Origin: Theocolax elegans
Lineage: Eukaryota > Arthropoda > Insecta > Hymenoptera > Cerocephalidae
Direction of reading: 5' to 3'
DNA: 64,000 nucleotides
Assembly: GCA_026168455.1 (NCBI GenBank)
Contig: CM047430.1
Span: 69,107,044-69,171,043 of the forward strand
Both the position numbers and the translations under genes were made by a program. Each line of letters opens with the position of its first letter. Positions within the stretch are counted from its first letter, which is position 1. Under the pieces are notes generated by a model. That model saw nothing but the letters and a program-made list of their open reading frames with translations. It did not search any database and was not told the origin of the DNA. Below, in pieces: positions 26,301-39,758 of the stretch.

Positions 26301-27772
26301 AATGCATGTCAATTCATTCCACTCGGCAGTGGAACGAAATCTAAAAATTTGAAAATATCGACTTCGTAGCCGGTTTATGCGTGTATATAACGAGAAAAAA
26401 GCATTTGAATTCAATGCAACCGGCTATGGAACGAAATCTAAAAATTTGAAAATTTGGACTTCTTTGCCGGGTTATGTGGTGTATATACGTGTAAAAAATG
26501 CATGATAAACTCAATCCACCCGGCAACGGAACGAAATCTAAATATTTGAAAATTTGGCCTTCTTTGCCGGGTTATGTGTGTATATACGTGTAAAATGCAT
26601 GTTTATTCAATCCGGTTTATATGTGTTATACGAGAAAAAAGCATTTCAATTCAAAGCACCCGGCTATGGAACGAAATCTAAAAATTTGAAAATTTCGACT
26701 TCTTAGCCGGTTTATGCGTGTATATACGTGTAATATTGCATGTAACTCAATCCACCCGGCAACGGAACGAAATCTGAAAATTTGAAAATTTGGCCTTCTT
26801 TGCCGGTTTATGTGTGTATATACATGTAAAAATGCATGTTAATTCAATCCACCCGGCAACTGGAACGAAATCTAAAAATTTGAAAATATCGACTTCATAG
26901 CCGGTTTATGCGTGTATATACGTGAAAAAAAGCATTTGAATTCAAACCACCCGGCTATGGAACGATATCTAAAAATATGAAAATTTGGACTTCCTAGCTG
27001 GTTTATGTGTGTATATACGTGTAAAAATGCATGTTAATTCAATCCACCCGGCAGTGGAACGAAATCTAAAAATTTGAAAATTTGGACTTCTATGCTGGTT
27101 TATGTGTGTATATACGTGTAATATTGCATGTTAACTCAATGCACCCGGCAACGGAACGAAATCTAAAAATTTGAAAATTTGGACTTCCTAGCTGGTTTTT
27201 GTGTGTATATACGTGTAAAATGCATGTTAATTCAATCCACCCGGCAGTGGAACGAAATCTAATAATTTGAAAAATTTTCGACTTCATAGCCGGTTTATGC
27301 GTGTATATACGTGAAAAAAAGCATTCAATTCAAAGCACCCGGCTATGGAACGAAATCTAAAAATTTGAAAATTTGGACTTCCTAGCTGGTTTATGTGTAT
27401 ATATACGTGTAATATTGCTTGTTAATTCAATCCACCCCCCAACGGAACGAAATCTAAAAATTTGAAAATTTGGACTTCCTAGCTGGTTTATGTGTATATA
27501 TACGTGTAATATGCTTGTTAATTCAATCCACCCCCCAACGGAACGAAATCTAAAAATTTGAAATTTCGACTTCATAGCCGGTTTATGTGTGTATTTACAT
27601 GTAATATTGTATGTTAACTCAATGCACCCGGCAAAGGAAAGAAATCTAAAAATTTGAAAGTTTGGTCTTCGTAGCTGGTTTATGTGTGTATATACGTGTA
27701 ATATTGCATGTTAATACAATCCACCCGGCAATGGAACGAAATCTAAAAATTGAAAATTTTGACTTCTTAGCC
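17395..27772. repeat. Satellite higher-order unit A (about 10.4 kb)
   Basis: Delimited by the marker GGTTTCTATGTGTTTATACG at 17395 and its next in-register copy at 27773. The succession of monomer subtypes matches units B and C over long distances; for example, CTGGTCTATGTGTAATATAC occurs at 22325, 34447 and 46341. Between about 21.7 and 27.3 kb this unit carries many single-base indels that B and C lack. Open frames are repeat-derived. Confidence 0.8.
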
Positions 27773-30700
27773 GGTTTCTATGTGTTTATACGAGAAAAAA
27801 GCATTTGAATTCAAAGCACCCGGCTATGGAACGAAATCTAAAAATTAGAAAATTACGACTTCTTAGCCGGTTTTTGTGTGTATATACGTGTAAAAATGCA
27901 TGTTAATTCAATCCACCCCGCAACGGAACGAAATCTAAAAATTTGAAAATTTGGACTTCTAAGCTGGTTTATGTGTGTATAGACGTGTAAAAATGCATGT
28001 TAATTCAATCCACCCGGCAGTGGAACGAAATATAAAAATTTGAAAATTTCGACTTCATAGCCGGTTTATGCGTGTATATACGTGTAATATTGCATGTTAA
28101 CTCAATCCACCCGGCAATGGAACGAAATCTAAAAAATTGAAAATTTGGCCTTCCTTGCCAGTTTATGTGTGTATATACATGTAAAAATGCATTTTAATTC
28201 AATCCACGCGGCAATGAAACGAACTCTAAAAATTTGAAAATTTAGACTTCATAGCCGGTTTATGTGTGTATATACAAGTAATATTGCATGTTAACTCAAT
28301 GCACCCGGCAACGGAACGAAATCTAAAATTTGAAAATTTGGACTTCCTAGCTGGTTTATGTGTATATATACGTGTAATATTGCATGTTAATTCAATCCAC
28401 CCGGCAATGGAACGAAATCTAAAAATTTGAAAATTTTGACTTCATAGACGGTTTATGCGTGTATATACGTGTAATATTGCATGTTAACTCAATCCACCCG
28501 GCAACGGAACGAAATCTAAATATTTGAAAATTTGGCCTTCTTTGCCGGTTTATGTGTGTATATACATGTAAAAATGCATGTTAATTCAATCCACCCGGCA
28601 ACAGAAAGAAATCTAAAAATTTGAAAATATCGAATTCATAGCCGGTTTATGCGTGTATATACGTAAAAAAAAGCATTTGAATTCAAAGCACCCGGCTATG
28701 GAACGAAATCTAAAAATATGAAAATTTGGACTTCCTAGCTGGTTTATGTGTGTATATTCGTGTAATATTGCATGTTAATTCAATCCACCCGGCAATGGAA
28801 CGAAATCTAAAAATTTGAAAATTTTGACTTCTTAGCCGGTTTATATGTGTTTATACGAGAAAAAAGCATTTGAATTCAAAGCACCCGGCTATGGAACGAA
28901 ATCTAAAAATTTGAAAATTTCGACTTCTTTGCCGGGTTATGTGTGTATATACGTGTAAAAATGCATGTTAATTCAATCCACCCGGCAGTGGAACGAAATC
29001 TAAAAATTTGAAAATTTCGACTTCATAGCCGGTTTATGCGTGTATATACGTGTAATATTGCATGTTAACTCAATCCACCCGGCAACGGAACGAAATCTAA
29101 TATTTGAAAATTTGGCCTTCTTTGCCGGTTTATGTGTGTACATACATGTAAAAATGCATGTTAATTCAATTCACGCGGCAATGGAACGAAATCTAAAATT
29201 TGAAAATTTCGACTTCATAGCCGGTTTATGTGTGTATATACATGTAATATTGCATGTTAACTCAATGCACCCCGCAACGGAACGAAATCTAAATATTTAA
29301 ATATTTGGCCTTCTTTGCCGGTTTATGTGTGTATATACATGTAAAAATGCATTTTAATTCAATCCACGCGGCAATGGAACGAAATCTAAAAATTTGAAAA
29401 TTTCGCATTCATAGCCAGTTTAGGTGTGTATATACATGTAAAAATGCATTTTAATTCAATCCACGCGGCAATGGAACGAAATCTAAAAATTTGAAAATTT
29501 CGACTTCATAGCCGGTTTATACGTGTATATACGTGAAAAAAAGCATTGAATTCAAAGCACCCGGCTAAGGAACGAAATCTAAAAATTTGAAAATTTCGAC
29601 TTCTTAGCCGGTTTATGCGTGTATATACGTGTAATATTGCATGTTAGCTCAATCCACCCCGCAACGGAACGAAATCTAAATATTTAAATATTTGGCCTTC
29701 TTTGCCGGTTTATGTGTGTATATACATGTAAAAATGCATTTTAATTCAATCCACGCGGCAATGGAACGAAATCTAAAAATTTGAAAATTTCGCCTTCATA
29801 GCCAGTTTAGGTGTGTATATACATGTAAAAATGCATTTTAATTCAATCCACGCGGCAATGGAAACGAAATCTAAAAATTTGAAAATTACGACTTCATAGC
29901 CGGTTATACGTGTATATACGTGAAAAAAAGCATTTGAATTCAAAGCACCCGGCTAAGGAACGAAATCTAAAAATTTGAAAATTTCGACTTCATAGCCGGT
30001 TTATGTGTGTATATACATGTAATATTGCATGTAACTCAATGCACCCAGCAACGGAACGAAATCTAAAATTTGAAAATTTGGACTTCCTAGCTGGTTTATG
30101 TGTATATATACGTGTAATATTGCTTGTTAATTCAATCCACCCCCCAACGGAACAAATCTAAAAATTTGAAAATTTTGACTTCATAGACGGTTTATGCGTG
30201 TATAAACGTGTAAAAATGCATGTTAATTCAATCCACCCGGCAGTGGAACGAAATCTAAAAATTTGAAAATTTCGACTTCATAGCCGGTTATGCGTGTATA
30301 TACGTGTAATATTGCATGTTTACTCAATCCACCCGGCAACGGAACGAAATCTAAAAATTTGAAAATTTGGCCTTCCTTGCCAGTTTAGGTGTGTATATAC
30401 ATGTAAAAATGCATTTTAATTCAATCCACGCGGCAATGGAACGAAATCTAAAATTTGAAAATTTCGACTTCATAGCCGGTTTATGTGTGTATTTACATGT
30501 AATATTGTATGTTAACTCAATGCACCCGGCAACGGAAAGAAATCTAAAAATTTGAAATATTTGGACTTCCTAGCTGGTTTATGTGTGTATATACGTGTAA
30601 TATTGCATGTTAACTCAATCCACCCCGCAACGGAACGAAATCTAAATATTTGAATATTTGGCCTTCTTTGCCGATTTATGTGTGTATATACATGTAAAAA

Positions 30701-33700
30701 TGCATGTTAATTCAATTCACCCGGCAATGGAACGAAATCTAAAAATTGGAAAATTTCGACTTCATAGCCGGTTTATACGTGTATATACGTGAAAAAAAGC
30801 ATTTGAATTCAAAGCACCCGGCTAAGGAACGAAATCTAAAAATTTGAAAATTTCGACTTCATAGCCGGTTTATGTGTGTATATACATGTAATATTACATG
30901 TTAACTCAATGCACCCGGCAGCGGAACGAAATCTAAAAATTTGAAAATTTGGACTTCCTAGCTGGTTTTTGTGTGTATATACGTGTAAAAATGCATTTGA
31001 ATTCAAAGCACCCGGCTATGGAACGAAATCTAAAAATTTGAAAATTTCGACTTCATAGCCGGTTTATGCGTGTATATACGTGTAATATTGCATGATAACT
31101 CAATCCACCCGGCAACGGAACGAAATCTAAATATTTGAAAATTTGGTCTTCCTTGCCAGTTTAGGTGTGTATATACATGTAAAAATGCATTTTAATTCAA
31201 TCCACGCGGCAATGGAACGAAATCTAAAAATTTGAAAATTTCGACTTCATAGCCGGTTTATGTGTGTATATACATGTAATATTGTATGTTAACTCAATGC
31301 ACCCAGCAACGGAACGAAATCTAAAAATTTGAAAATTTCGACTTCATAGCCGGTTTATGCGTGTATATACGTGTAATATTGCATGTTAACTCAATCCACC
31401 CGGCAACGGAACGAAATCTAAATATTTGAAAATTTGGCCTTCATAGCCGGTTTATGCGTGTATATACGTGTAATATTGCATGTTTACTCAATCCACCCGG
31501 CAACGGAACGAAATCTAAAAATTTGAAAATTTGGCCTTCCTTGCCAGTTTAGGTGTGTATATACATGTAAAAATGCATTTTAATTCAATCCACGCGGCAA
31601 TGGAACAAAATCTAAAAATTTGAAAATTTCGACTTCATAGCCGGTTTATGTGTGTATTTACATGTAATATTGTATGTTAACTCAATGCACCCGGCAACGG
31701 AAAGAAATCTAAAAATTTAAAAGTTTGGACTTCCTAGCTGGTTTATGTGTGTATATACGTGTAATATTGCATGTTAATACAATCCACCCAGCAATGGAAC
31801 GAAATCTAAAAATTTGAAAATTTTGACTTCTTAGCTGGTTTATATATGTTTATACGAGAAAAAAGCATTTGAATTCAAAGCACCCGGCTATGGAACGAAA
31901 TCTAAAAATTAGAAAATTACGACTTCTTAGCCGGTTTTTGTGTGTATATACGTGTAAAAATGCATGTTAATTCAATCCACCCCGCAACGGAACGAAATCT
32001 AAAAATTTGAAAATTTGGACTTCTAAGCTGGTTTATGTGTGTATAGACGTGTAAAAATGCATGTTAATTCAATCCACCCGGCAGTGGAACGAAATCTAAA
32101 AATTTGAAAATTTCGACTTCATAGCCGGTTTATGCGTGTATATACGTGTAATATTGCATGTTAACTCAATCCACCCGGCAATGGAACGAAATCTAAAAAA
32201 TTGAAAATTTGGCCTTCCTTGCCAGTTTATGTGTGTATATACATGTAAAAAAGGATTTTAATTCAATCCACGCGGCAATGAAACGAACTCTAAAAATTTG
32301 AAAATTTAGACTTCATAGCCGGTTTATGTGTGTATATACAAGTAATATTGCATGTTAACTCAATGCACCCGGCAACGGAACAAAATCTAAAAATTTGAAA
32401 ATTTGGACTTCCTAGCTGGTTTATGTGTGTATATACATGTAAAAATCCATGTTAATTCAATCCACCCGGCAACAGAACGAAATCTAAAAATTTGAAAATT
32501 TCGACTTCATAGCCGGTGTATGTGTGTATATACGTGTAAAAATGCATGTTAATTCAATCCACCCCGCAACGGAACGAAATCTAAAAATTTGAAAATTTGG
32601 ACTTCTAAGCTGGTATATGTGTGTTTAAACGTGTAAAAATGCATGTTAATTCAATCCACCCGGCTGTGGAACGAAATCTAAAAATTTGAAAATTTCGACT
32701 TCTTAGCCGGTTTATGCGTGTATATACGTGTAATTTGCATGTTAACTCAATGCACCCGGCTATGGAACGAAATCTAAAAATTTGAAAATTTCGACTTCTT
32801 TGCCGGGTTATGTGTGTATATACGTGTAAAAATGCATGTTAATTCAATCCACCCGGCAGTGGAACGAAATCTAAAAATTTGAAAATTTCGACTTCATAGC
32901 CGGTTTATGCGTGTATATACGTGTAATATTGCATGTTAACTCAATCCACCCGGCAACGGAACGAAATATAAATTTTTGAAAATTTGGTCTTCTTTGCCGG
33001 TTTATGTGTGTACATACATGTAAAAATGCATGTTAATTCAATTCACGCGGCAATGGAATGGACTCTAAAAATTTGAAAATTTCGACTTCATAGCCGGTTT
33101 ATACGTGTATATACGTGAAAAAAAGCATTTGAATTCAAACCACCCGGCTATGGAACGAAAACTAAAAATTTGAAAATTTGGCCTTCTTTGCCGGTTTATG
33201 TGTGTATATACATGTAAAAATGCATGTTAATTCAATCCACCCGGCAATGGAACGAAATCTAAAAATTTGAAAATATCGACTTCATAGCCGGTTTATGCGT
33301 GTATATACGTGAAAAAAGCATTTGAATTCAAACCACCCGGCTATGGAACGAAATCTAAAAATATGAAAATTTGGACTTCCTAGCTGGTTTATGTGTGTAT
33401 ATACGTGTAAAAATGCATGTTAATTCAATCCACCCGGCAGTGGAACGAAATCTAAAAATTTGAAAATTTGGACTTCTATGCTGGTTTATGTGTGTATATA
33501 CGTGTAATATTGCATGTTAATTCAATCCACCCGGCAATGGAACGAAATCTAAAAATTTGAAAAATTTGACTTCTTAGCCGGTTTATATGTGTATATACGT
33601 GAAAAAAAGCATTTGAATTCAAACCACCCGGCTATGGAACGAAAACTAAAAATTTGAAAATTGGGCCTTCTTTGCCGGTTTATGTGTGTATATACATGTA

Positions 33701-36700
33701 AAAATGCATGTTAATTCTATTCACCCGGCAATGGAACGAAATCTAAAAATTTGAAAATTTCGACTTCTTTGCCGGGTTATGTGTATATATACGTGTAAAA
33801 ATGCATGTTAATTCATTCCACCCGGCAGTGGAACGAAATCTAAAAATTTGAAAATATCGACTTCATAGCCGGTTTATGCGTGTATATACGAGAAAAAAGC
33901 ATTTGAATTCAATGCACCCGGCTATGGAACGAAATCTAAAAATTTGAAAATTTCGACTTCTTTGCCGGGTTATGTGTGTATATACGTGTAAAAATGCATG
34001 TTAATTCATTCCACCCGGCAGTGGAACGAAATCTAAAAATTTGAAAATTTTGACTTCTTAGCCGATTTATATGTGTTTACACGAGAAAAAAGCATTTGAA
34101 TTCAAAGCACCCGGCTATGGAACGAAATCTAAAAATTTGAAAATTTCGACTTCATAGCCGGTGTATGTGTGTATATACGTGTAAAAATGCATGTTAATTC
34201 AATCCACCCCGCAACGGAACGAAATCTAAAAATTTGAAAATTTGGACTTCTAAGCTGGTTTATGTGTGTTTAAACGTGTAAAAATACATGTTAATTCAAT
34301 CCACCCGGCTGTGGAACGAAATCTAAAAATTTGAAAATTTCGACTTCTTAGCCGGTTTATGCGTGTATATCGTGTAATTTGCATGTTAACTCAATGCACC
34401 CGGCAACGGAACGAAATCTAAAAATTTGAAAATTTGGACTTCCTAGCTGGTCTATGTGTAATATACGTGTAATATTGCATGTTAATTCAATCCACCCGGC
34501 AATGGAACGAAATCTAAAAATTTGAAAATTTGGACTTCTTAGTCGGTTTATAAGTGTTTATACGAGAAAAAAACATTTGAATTCAAAGCAGCCGGCTATG
34601 GAACGAAATCTAAAATTTGAAAATTTCGACTTTTTGCCGGGTTATGTGTGTATATACGAGAAAAAAGCATTTGAATTCAATCCCGCAACGGAACGAAATC
34701 TAAAAATTTGAAAATTTGGAATTCTAAGCTGATTTATGTGCATATAAACGTGTAAAAATGCAGGTTAATTCAATCAACCGGCAGTGGAACGAAATCTAAA
34801 AATTTGAAAATATCGAATTCATACCCGGTTTATGCGTGTATATTACGTGAAAAAAATGCATTTGAATTCAAAGCACCCGGCTATGGAACGAAATCTAAAA
34901 ATATGAAAATTTGGACTTCTAGCTTAGTTTATGTGTGTATATACGGTAATATTGCATTTAATTGAATCCACCCGGCAATGGAACGAAATCTAAAAATTTG
35001 AAATTTGGACTTCTTAGCCGGTTTATATGTGTTTATACGAGAAAAAAGCATTTGAATTCAAAGCACCCGGCTATGGAACGAAATCTAAAAATTTGAAAAT
35101 TTCGACTTCTTTGCCGGTTATGTGTGATATACATGTAAAAATGCATGTTAATTCAATTCACCCGGCAATGGAACGAAATCTAAAAATTTGAAAATTTTGA
35201 CTTCCTAGCTGGTTTATGTGTATATACTGTAATATTGCATGTTAATTCAAATCCACCCGACAATGGATCGAAATCTAAAAAATTTGAAAATTTTGCCCTT
35301 CTTTGCCGGTGTATGTGTGTATATACATGTAAAAATGCATGTTAATTCAATTCACCCGGCAATGGAACGAAATCTAGAAATTTCAAAAATTTGACTTCTT
35401 AGCCGGTTTATATGTGTTTATACGAGAAAAGAAGCATTTGAATTCAAAGCACCCGGCAAAGGAACGAAATCTAAAAATTTGAAAATTTGGACTTCCTAGC
35501 TGGTTTATGTGTGTATATACGTGTAAAAATGCATGTTAATTCAATCCACCCGGCAACAGAACGAAATCTAAAAATTTGAAAATATCGAATTAATAGCTGG
35601 TTTATGTGTGTATAGACGTGTAAAAATGCATGTTAATTCAATCCACCCGGCAGTGGAACGAAATCTAAAAATTTGAAAATTTCGACATCTTAGCCGGTTT
35701 ATGCGTGTATATACGTGTAATATTGCATGTTAACTCAATGCACCCGGCAACGGAACGAAATGTAAAAATTTGAAAATTTCGACTTTATAGCCGGTTTATG
35801 TGTGTATTTACATGTAATATTGTATGTTAACTCAATGCACCCGGCAACGGAAAGAAATCTAAAATTTGAAAGTTTGGTCTTCCTAGCTGGTTTATGTGTG
35901 TATATACATGTAATATTGCATGTTAATACAATCCACCCGGCAATGGAACGAAATCTAAAAATTTGAAAATTTTGACTTCATAGCCGGTTTCTATGTGTTT
36001 ATACGAGAAAAAAGCATTTGAATTCAAAGCACCCGGCTATGGAACGAAATCTAAAAATTAGAAATTTACGACTTCTTAGCCGGTTTTTGTGTGTATATAC
36101 GTGTAAAAATGCATGTTAATTCAATCCACCCCGCAACGGAACGAAATCTAAAATTTTGAAAATTTGGACTTCTAAGCTGGTTTATGTGTGTATAGACGTG
36201 TAAAAATGCATGTTAATTCAATCCACCCGGCAGTGGAACGAAATCTAAAAATTTGAAATTTTCGACTTCATAGCCGGTTTATGCGTGTATATACGTGTAA
36301 TATTGCATGTTAACTCAATCCACCCGGCAATGGAACGAAATCTAAAAAATTGAAAATTTGGCCTTCCTTGCCAGTTTATGTGTGTATATACATGTAAAAA
36401 TGCATTTTAATTCAATCCACGCGGCAATGAAACGAACTCTAAAAATTTGAAAATTTAGACTTCATAGCCGGTTTATGTGTGTATAAACAAGTAATATTGC
36501 ATGTTAACTCAATGCACCCGGCAACGGAACGAAATCTAAAGATTTGAAAATTTGGACTTCCTAGCTGGTTTATGTGTATATATACGTGTAATATTGCATG
36601 TTAATTCAATCCACCCGGCAATGGGACGAAATCTAAAAATTTGAAAATATCGAATTCATAGCCGGTTCATGCGTGTATATACGTGAAAAAAAGCATTTGA

Positions 36701-39700
36701 ATTCAAACCACCCGGCTATGGAACGAAAACTAAAAATTTGATAATTTGGCCTTCTTTGCCGGTTTATGTGTGTATATACATGTAAAAATGCATGTTAATT
36801 CAATCCACCCGGCAATGGAACGAAATCTAAAAATTTGAAAATATCGACTTCATAGCCGGTTTATGCGTGTATATACGTGAAAAAAAGCAATTGAATTCAA
36901 ACCACCCGGCTATGGAACGAAATCTAAAAATATGAAAATTTGGACTTCCTAGCTGGTTTATGTGTGTATATACGTGTAAAAATGCATGTTAATTCAATCC
37001 ACCCGGCAGTGGAACGAAATCTAAAAATTTGAAAATTTGGACTTCTATGCTGGTTTATGTGTGTATATACGTGTAATATTGCATGTTAATTCAATCCACC
37101 CGGCAATGGAACGAAATCTAAAAATTTGAAAATTTTGACTTCTTAGCCGGTTTATATGTGTATATACGTGAAAAAAAGCATTTGAATTCAAACCACCCGG
37201 CTATGGAACGAAAACTAAAAATTTGATAATTTGGCCTTCTTTGCCGGTTTATGTGTGTATATACATGTAAAAATGCATGTTAATTCAATCCACCCGGCAA
37301 TGGAACGAAATCTAAAAATTTGAAAATTTCGACTTCTTTGCCGGGTTATGTGTGTATATACGTGTAAAAATGCATGTTAATTCATTCCACCCGGCAGTGG
37401 AACGAAATCTAAAAATTTGAAAATATCGACTTCATAGCCGGTTTATGCGTGTATATACGAGAAAAAAGCATTTGAATTCAATGCACCCGGCTATGGAACG
37501 AAATCCAAAAATTTGAAAATTTCGACTTCTTTGCCGGGTTATGTGTGTATATACGTGTAAAAATGCATGATAACTCAATCCACCCGGCAACGGAACGAAA
37601 TCTAAATATTTGAAAATTTGGCCTTCTTTGCCGGTTTATGTGTGTATATACGTGTAAAAATGCATGTTAATTCAATCCGGTTTATATGTGTTTATACGAG
37701 AAAAAAGCATTTCAATTCAAAGCACCCGGCTATGGAACGAAATCTAAAAATTTGAAAATTTCGACTTCTTAGCCGGTTTATGCGTGTATATACGTGTAAT
37801 ATTGCATGTTAACTCAATCCACCCCGCAACGGAACGAAATCTAAATATTTGAAAATATCGAATTCATAGCCGGTTTATGCGTGTATATACGTAAAAAAAA
37901 GCATTTGAATTCAAAGCACCCGGCAATGGAACGAAATCTAAAAATTTGAAAATTTCGACTTCATAGCCGGTTTATATGTGTTCATACGAGAAAAAAAGCA
38001 TTTGAATTCAAAGCACCCGGTTATGGAAGGAAATCTTAAAATTTGAAAATTTCGACTTCATAGCCGGTTTATATGTGTATATACGTGAAAAAAAGCATTT
38101 GAATTCAAACCACCCGGCTATGGAACGAAAACTAAAAATTTGAAAATTTGGCCTTCTTTGCCGGTTTATGAGTGTATATACATGTAAAAATGCATGTTAA
38201 TTCAATCCACCCGGCAATGGAACGAAATCTAAAAATTTGAAAATTTCGACTTCTTTGCCGGGTTATGTGTGTATATACGTGTAAAAATGCATGTTAATTC
38301 ATTCCACTCGGCAGTGGAACGAAATCTAAAAATTTGAAAATATCGACTTCGTAGCCGGTTTATGCGTGTATATACGAGAAAAAAGCATTTGAATTCAATG
38401 CACCCGGCTATGGAACGAAATCTAAAAATTTGAAAATTTGGACTTCTTTGCCGGGTTATGTGTGTATATACGTGTAAAAATGCATGATAACTCAATCCAC
38501 CCGGCAACGGAACGAAATCTAAATATTTGAAAATTTGGCCTTCTTTGCCGGGTTATGTGTGTATATACGTGTAAAAATGCATGTTTATTCAATCCGGTTT
38601 ATATGTGTTTATACGAGAAAAAAGCATTTCAATTCAAAGCACCCGGCTATGGAACGAAATCTAAAAATTTGAAAATTTCGACTTCTTAGCCGGTTTATGC
38701 GTGTATATACGTGTAATATTGCATGTTAACTCAATCCACCCGGCAACGGAACGAAATCTGAAAATTTGAAAATTTGGCCTTCTTTGCCGGTTTATGTGTG
38801 TATATACATGTAAAAATGCATGTTAACTCAATCCACCCGGCAACGGAACGAAATCTAAAAATTTGAAAATTTCGACTTCATAGCCGGTTTATGCGTGTAT
38901 ATACGTGAAAAAAAGCATTTGTATTCAAACCACCCGGCTATGGAACGATATCTAAAAATATGAAAATTTGGACTTCCTAGCTGGTTTATGTGTGTATATA
39001 CGTGTAAAAATGCATGTTAATTCAATCCACCCGGCAGTGGAACGAAATCTAAAAATTTGAAAATTTGGACTTCTATGCTGGTTTATGTGTGTATATACGT
39101 GTAATATTGCATGTTAACTCAATGCACCCGGCAACGGAACGAAATCTAAAAATTTGAAAATTTGGACTTCCTAGCTGGTTTTTGTGTGTATATACGTGTA
39201 AAAATGCATGTTAATTCAATCCACCCGGCAGTGGAACGAAATCTAATAATTTGAAAATTTCGACTTCATAGCCGGTTTATGCGTGTATATACGTGAAAAA
39301 AAGCATTTCAATTCAAAGCACCCGGCTATGGAACGAAATCTAAAAATTTGAAAATTTGGACTTCCTAGCTGGTTTATGTGTATATATACGTGTAATATTG
39401 CTTGTTAATTCAATCCACCCCCCAACGGAACGAAATCTAAAAATTTGAAAATTTGGACTTCCTAGCTGGTTTATGTGTATATATACGTGTAATATTGCTT
39501 GTTAATTCAATCCACCCCCCAACGGAACGAAATCTAAAAATTTGAAAATTTCGACTTCATAGCCGGTTTATGTGTGTATTTACATGTAATATTGTATGTT
39601 AACTCAATGCACCCGGCAAAGGAAAGAAATCTAAAAATTTGAAAGTTTGGTCTTCGTAGCTGGTTTATGTGTGTATATACGTGTAATATTGCATGTTAAT

Positions 39701-39758
39701 ACAATCCACCCGGCAATGGAACGAAATCTAAAAATTTGAAAATTTTGACTTCTTAGCC
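27773..39758. repeat. Satellite higher-order unit B (about 12.0 kb)
   Basis: In-register marker copies bound the unit. It aligns to unit C with offsets of 11986, 11890, 11700 and 11894 bp at successive markers, so the two differ by gains and losses of whole 97-bp monomers. That is the signature of unequal exchange. A smaller patch with extra indels lies near 34.6-35.3 kb. No genes. Confidence 0.8.
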
